The translations under genes and the position numbers were made by a program. The notes beneath the pieces are model-generated. The model saw only the letters and a list, made by a program, of their open reading frames with translations. It had not been told where the DNA came from and ran no database searches. Source: an uncultured Nocardioides sp. (GTDB lineage: Bacteria; Actinomycetota; Actinomycetes; Propionibacteriales; Nocardioidaceae). From it: 7,096 nt of DNA. Shown piece after piece: positions 6,011-7,096 of this stretch. Numbering within the stretch: position 1 is the stretch's first letter; each line of letters opens with the position of its first letter. The DNA lies in contig NZ_CAMPGZ010000208.1 of assembly GCF_946885725.1 (NCBI RefSeq), positions 1 to 7,096 on the forward strand. The letters are read 5' to 3'.

Positions 6011-7010
6011 CGGCGCCCCTCCTCAGCGTGATCTCGCCGGACTCCTCGAGGCGACGGATGACGAGGATGACCTTCTGCTGGGCCTCTTCGACCTGGCGCA
6101 GGAGGACGGCGCCGAGCAGCTCCACGTCCTCGAGCAGCGTCGTGGCGGCGCGCTCGGACATGTTGCTGGTGACCTTGGCGCGGACCTCGTCGTTGACGCC
6201 CTTGAGCGCCATCGCGAGGTCGGCGTTGTCGACCTGGCGCAGCACGAGCTGGACGTCCTTGTCCTCGAGGAGGGTGATGTCCTCGAACATGAACATCCGG
6301 CTCTTGACCTCCTCGGCCAGCTCCGGGTCGCGCTCGACGAGGCCGTCGACGATGAGCCGCTCGGTGGCACGGTCGGCGCGGTTGATGATCTGGATGAGCG
6401 GGTCGAGGCCGCCGACCTTGCTCATCTCGGCCGGCTGGAGCACCGACGACATCTTCCGCTCGAGGCGCTCCTCGACGCGCTGGAGTGCGTCGGGCGAGGC
6501 CTGGTCCATGACCGCGATGCGGTGCGCGACGTCGGCCTGCAGCAGCGGGTCGAGACCGGACAGCACGATGCTGGCCTTCTCGCTGCGCAGGTGCGCGAGC
6601 ACCACGGCGATCACCTGCGGGTGCTCGCCCTGGATGAACGACACCAGCTGGCGCGGGTCGGCGCGGTGCAGGAACTGGAACGGCAGCTTCATCGCCGACG
6701 CGGTCAGCCGGCCCATGATCTCGTCGGCCCGCTCGGGGCCGAGCGACTCGGTGAGCAGGGCCCGGGCGAAGTCTGGTCCGCCGCGCATGATGTTCAGCTG
6801 AGCGCTGGTCATATCGCGGAACTCCGCGAGCACGCTCTCGGTCTCACCTGCGCTCAGCGCGTCCAGGCTGGCGATCTCGGCGGAGATCGCCTCGACCTCG
6901 CCCTCGGACATGAACGAGAGCACGCGCGATGCGTTCTCCTGGCCGAGCTGGACCAGCAGCACGGCAGCCTTGCGCAGGCCCTCGGCGGGCAGCGCCTCGG
7001 TCATCGTCAT
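5991..7010 (-). CDS. fliG: Flagellar motor switch protein FliG
   Basis: FliG is the rotor component that binds the MS ring through its N-terminal domain and interacts with the MotA stator through its C-terminal domain. The 339-residue length is normal. The N-terminal domain (about 9-105) begins LRKAAVLLVQLG. The middle domain has the EHPQ motif (129-132) in GEHPQVIAVVLAHL, and the hinge has the MFMF form of the MFxF motif (239-242). The C-terminal torque helix carries Lys270 (ALKG), Arg287 (NMSERA), Glu294 and Asp295. The position matching E. coli Arg297 reads Leu303. The C-terminus (VILVIRRLEESGEITLRRG) is canonical. The ATG at 7010 overlaps the fliF stop (TGATG). The in-frame ATG two codons later cannot be excluded. 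Confidence 0.96.
   Translation of the reverse strand: MTMTEALPAEGLRKAAVLLVQLGQENASRVLSFMSEGEVEAISAEIASLDALSAGETESVLAEFRDMTSAQLNIMRGGPDFARALLTESLGPERADEIMGRLTASAMKLPFQFLHRADPRQLVSFIQGEHPQVIAVVLAHLRSEKASIVLSGLDPLLQADVAHRIAVMDQASPDALQRVEERLERKMSSVLQPAEMSKVGGLDPLIQIINRADRATERLIVDGLVERDPELAEEVKSRMFMFEDITLLEDKDVQLVLRQVDNADLAMALKGVNDEVRAKVTSNMSERAATTLLEDVELLGAVLLRQVEEAQQKVILVIRRLEESGEITLRRGADDEYVV
6016..6024 (-). promoter_or_regulatory. Strong ribosome binding site of fliH inside fliG
   Basis: Sense GAGGAGGGG ends 5 nt before the fliH ATG at 6010 (GAGGAGG with a 7-nt spacer). It is the best ribosome site in the window and confirms that fliH starts 20 nt before fliG stops. Confidence 0.75.
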
Positions 7011-7096
7011 CAGCGGTCCGCCTCGACCAGCCAGCCGCGCAGAAGTTGCGCGACCTCTTCGGGCTGCTTCTCGACCAGGGCGGCGATCTCGTCGCG
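7010..7096 (-). CDS. fliF: MS-ring protein FliF, C-terminal tail (partial)
   Basis: Only the last 28 residues are in the window, ending in KQPEEVAQLLRGWLVEADR and a TGA that shares one base with the fliG ATG. This Glu-Lys-Gln-Pro-Glu plus Leu-Leu-Arg-Gly-Trp-Leu tail is the conserved FliF C-terminus, the cytoplasmic helix that binds the N-terminal domain of FliG. The ring-building and membrane parts lie beyond the window. The call rests on this tail and on its position directly before fliG. Confidence 0.88.
   Translation of the reverse strand, partial: RDEIAALVEKQPEEVAQLLRGWLVEADR

Overview
This window is a single flagellar operon from a motile, high-GC Gram-positive bacterium. Every supported gene is on the minus strand, so transcription runs from position 7096 towards position 1. 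The very high GC content, Actinobacteria-style codon use, and Gram-positive gene order and protein sizes (138-residue FlgD, hook protein of about 283 residues) point to a flagellated actinomycete. Nocardioidaceae is my best guess, but that is an inference from style and was not tested by a search.

In transcription order the layout is: the C-terminal tail of fliF (MS ring, cut by the window edge); fliG (rotor switch); fliH, fliI and fliJ (export ATPase complex); an unnamed bifunctional peptidoglycan hydrolase with NlpC/P60 and lytic-transglycosylase domains; fliK (hook-length ruler); flgD (hook cap); and flgE (hook protein, missing only its stop region). From fliF to fliK every junction overlaps: TGATG, 20 nt, TGATG, ATGA, ATGA, ATGA. 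This implies translational coupling. fliK and flgD are 5 nt apart. The only real gap is the 97 nt before flgE, the gene whose product is needed in the largest amount.

The genes form an assembly series: MS ring and rotor, then export motor, then a hydrolase that could open the wall for the rod, then the hook ruler, hook cap and hook subunit. The hydrolase lies in the fliJ-fliK slot held by ylxF in Bacillus and has no visible signal peptide, so the flagellar export gate may secrete it.

The least ordinary stretch is fliK. Its low-complexity middle contains four equal-length, in-frame copies (two identical, one near-identical, one degenerate) of a 23-bp imperfect palindrome that looks like a dispersed REP-type element, plus a five-unit 9-bp tandem repeat. 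The flgD-flgE gap carries a strikingly C-rich, G-poor transcript segment. No RNA genes, CRISPR arrays, insertion sequences or convincing promoters were seen. Long open frames on the plus strand are shadows of these genes.
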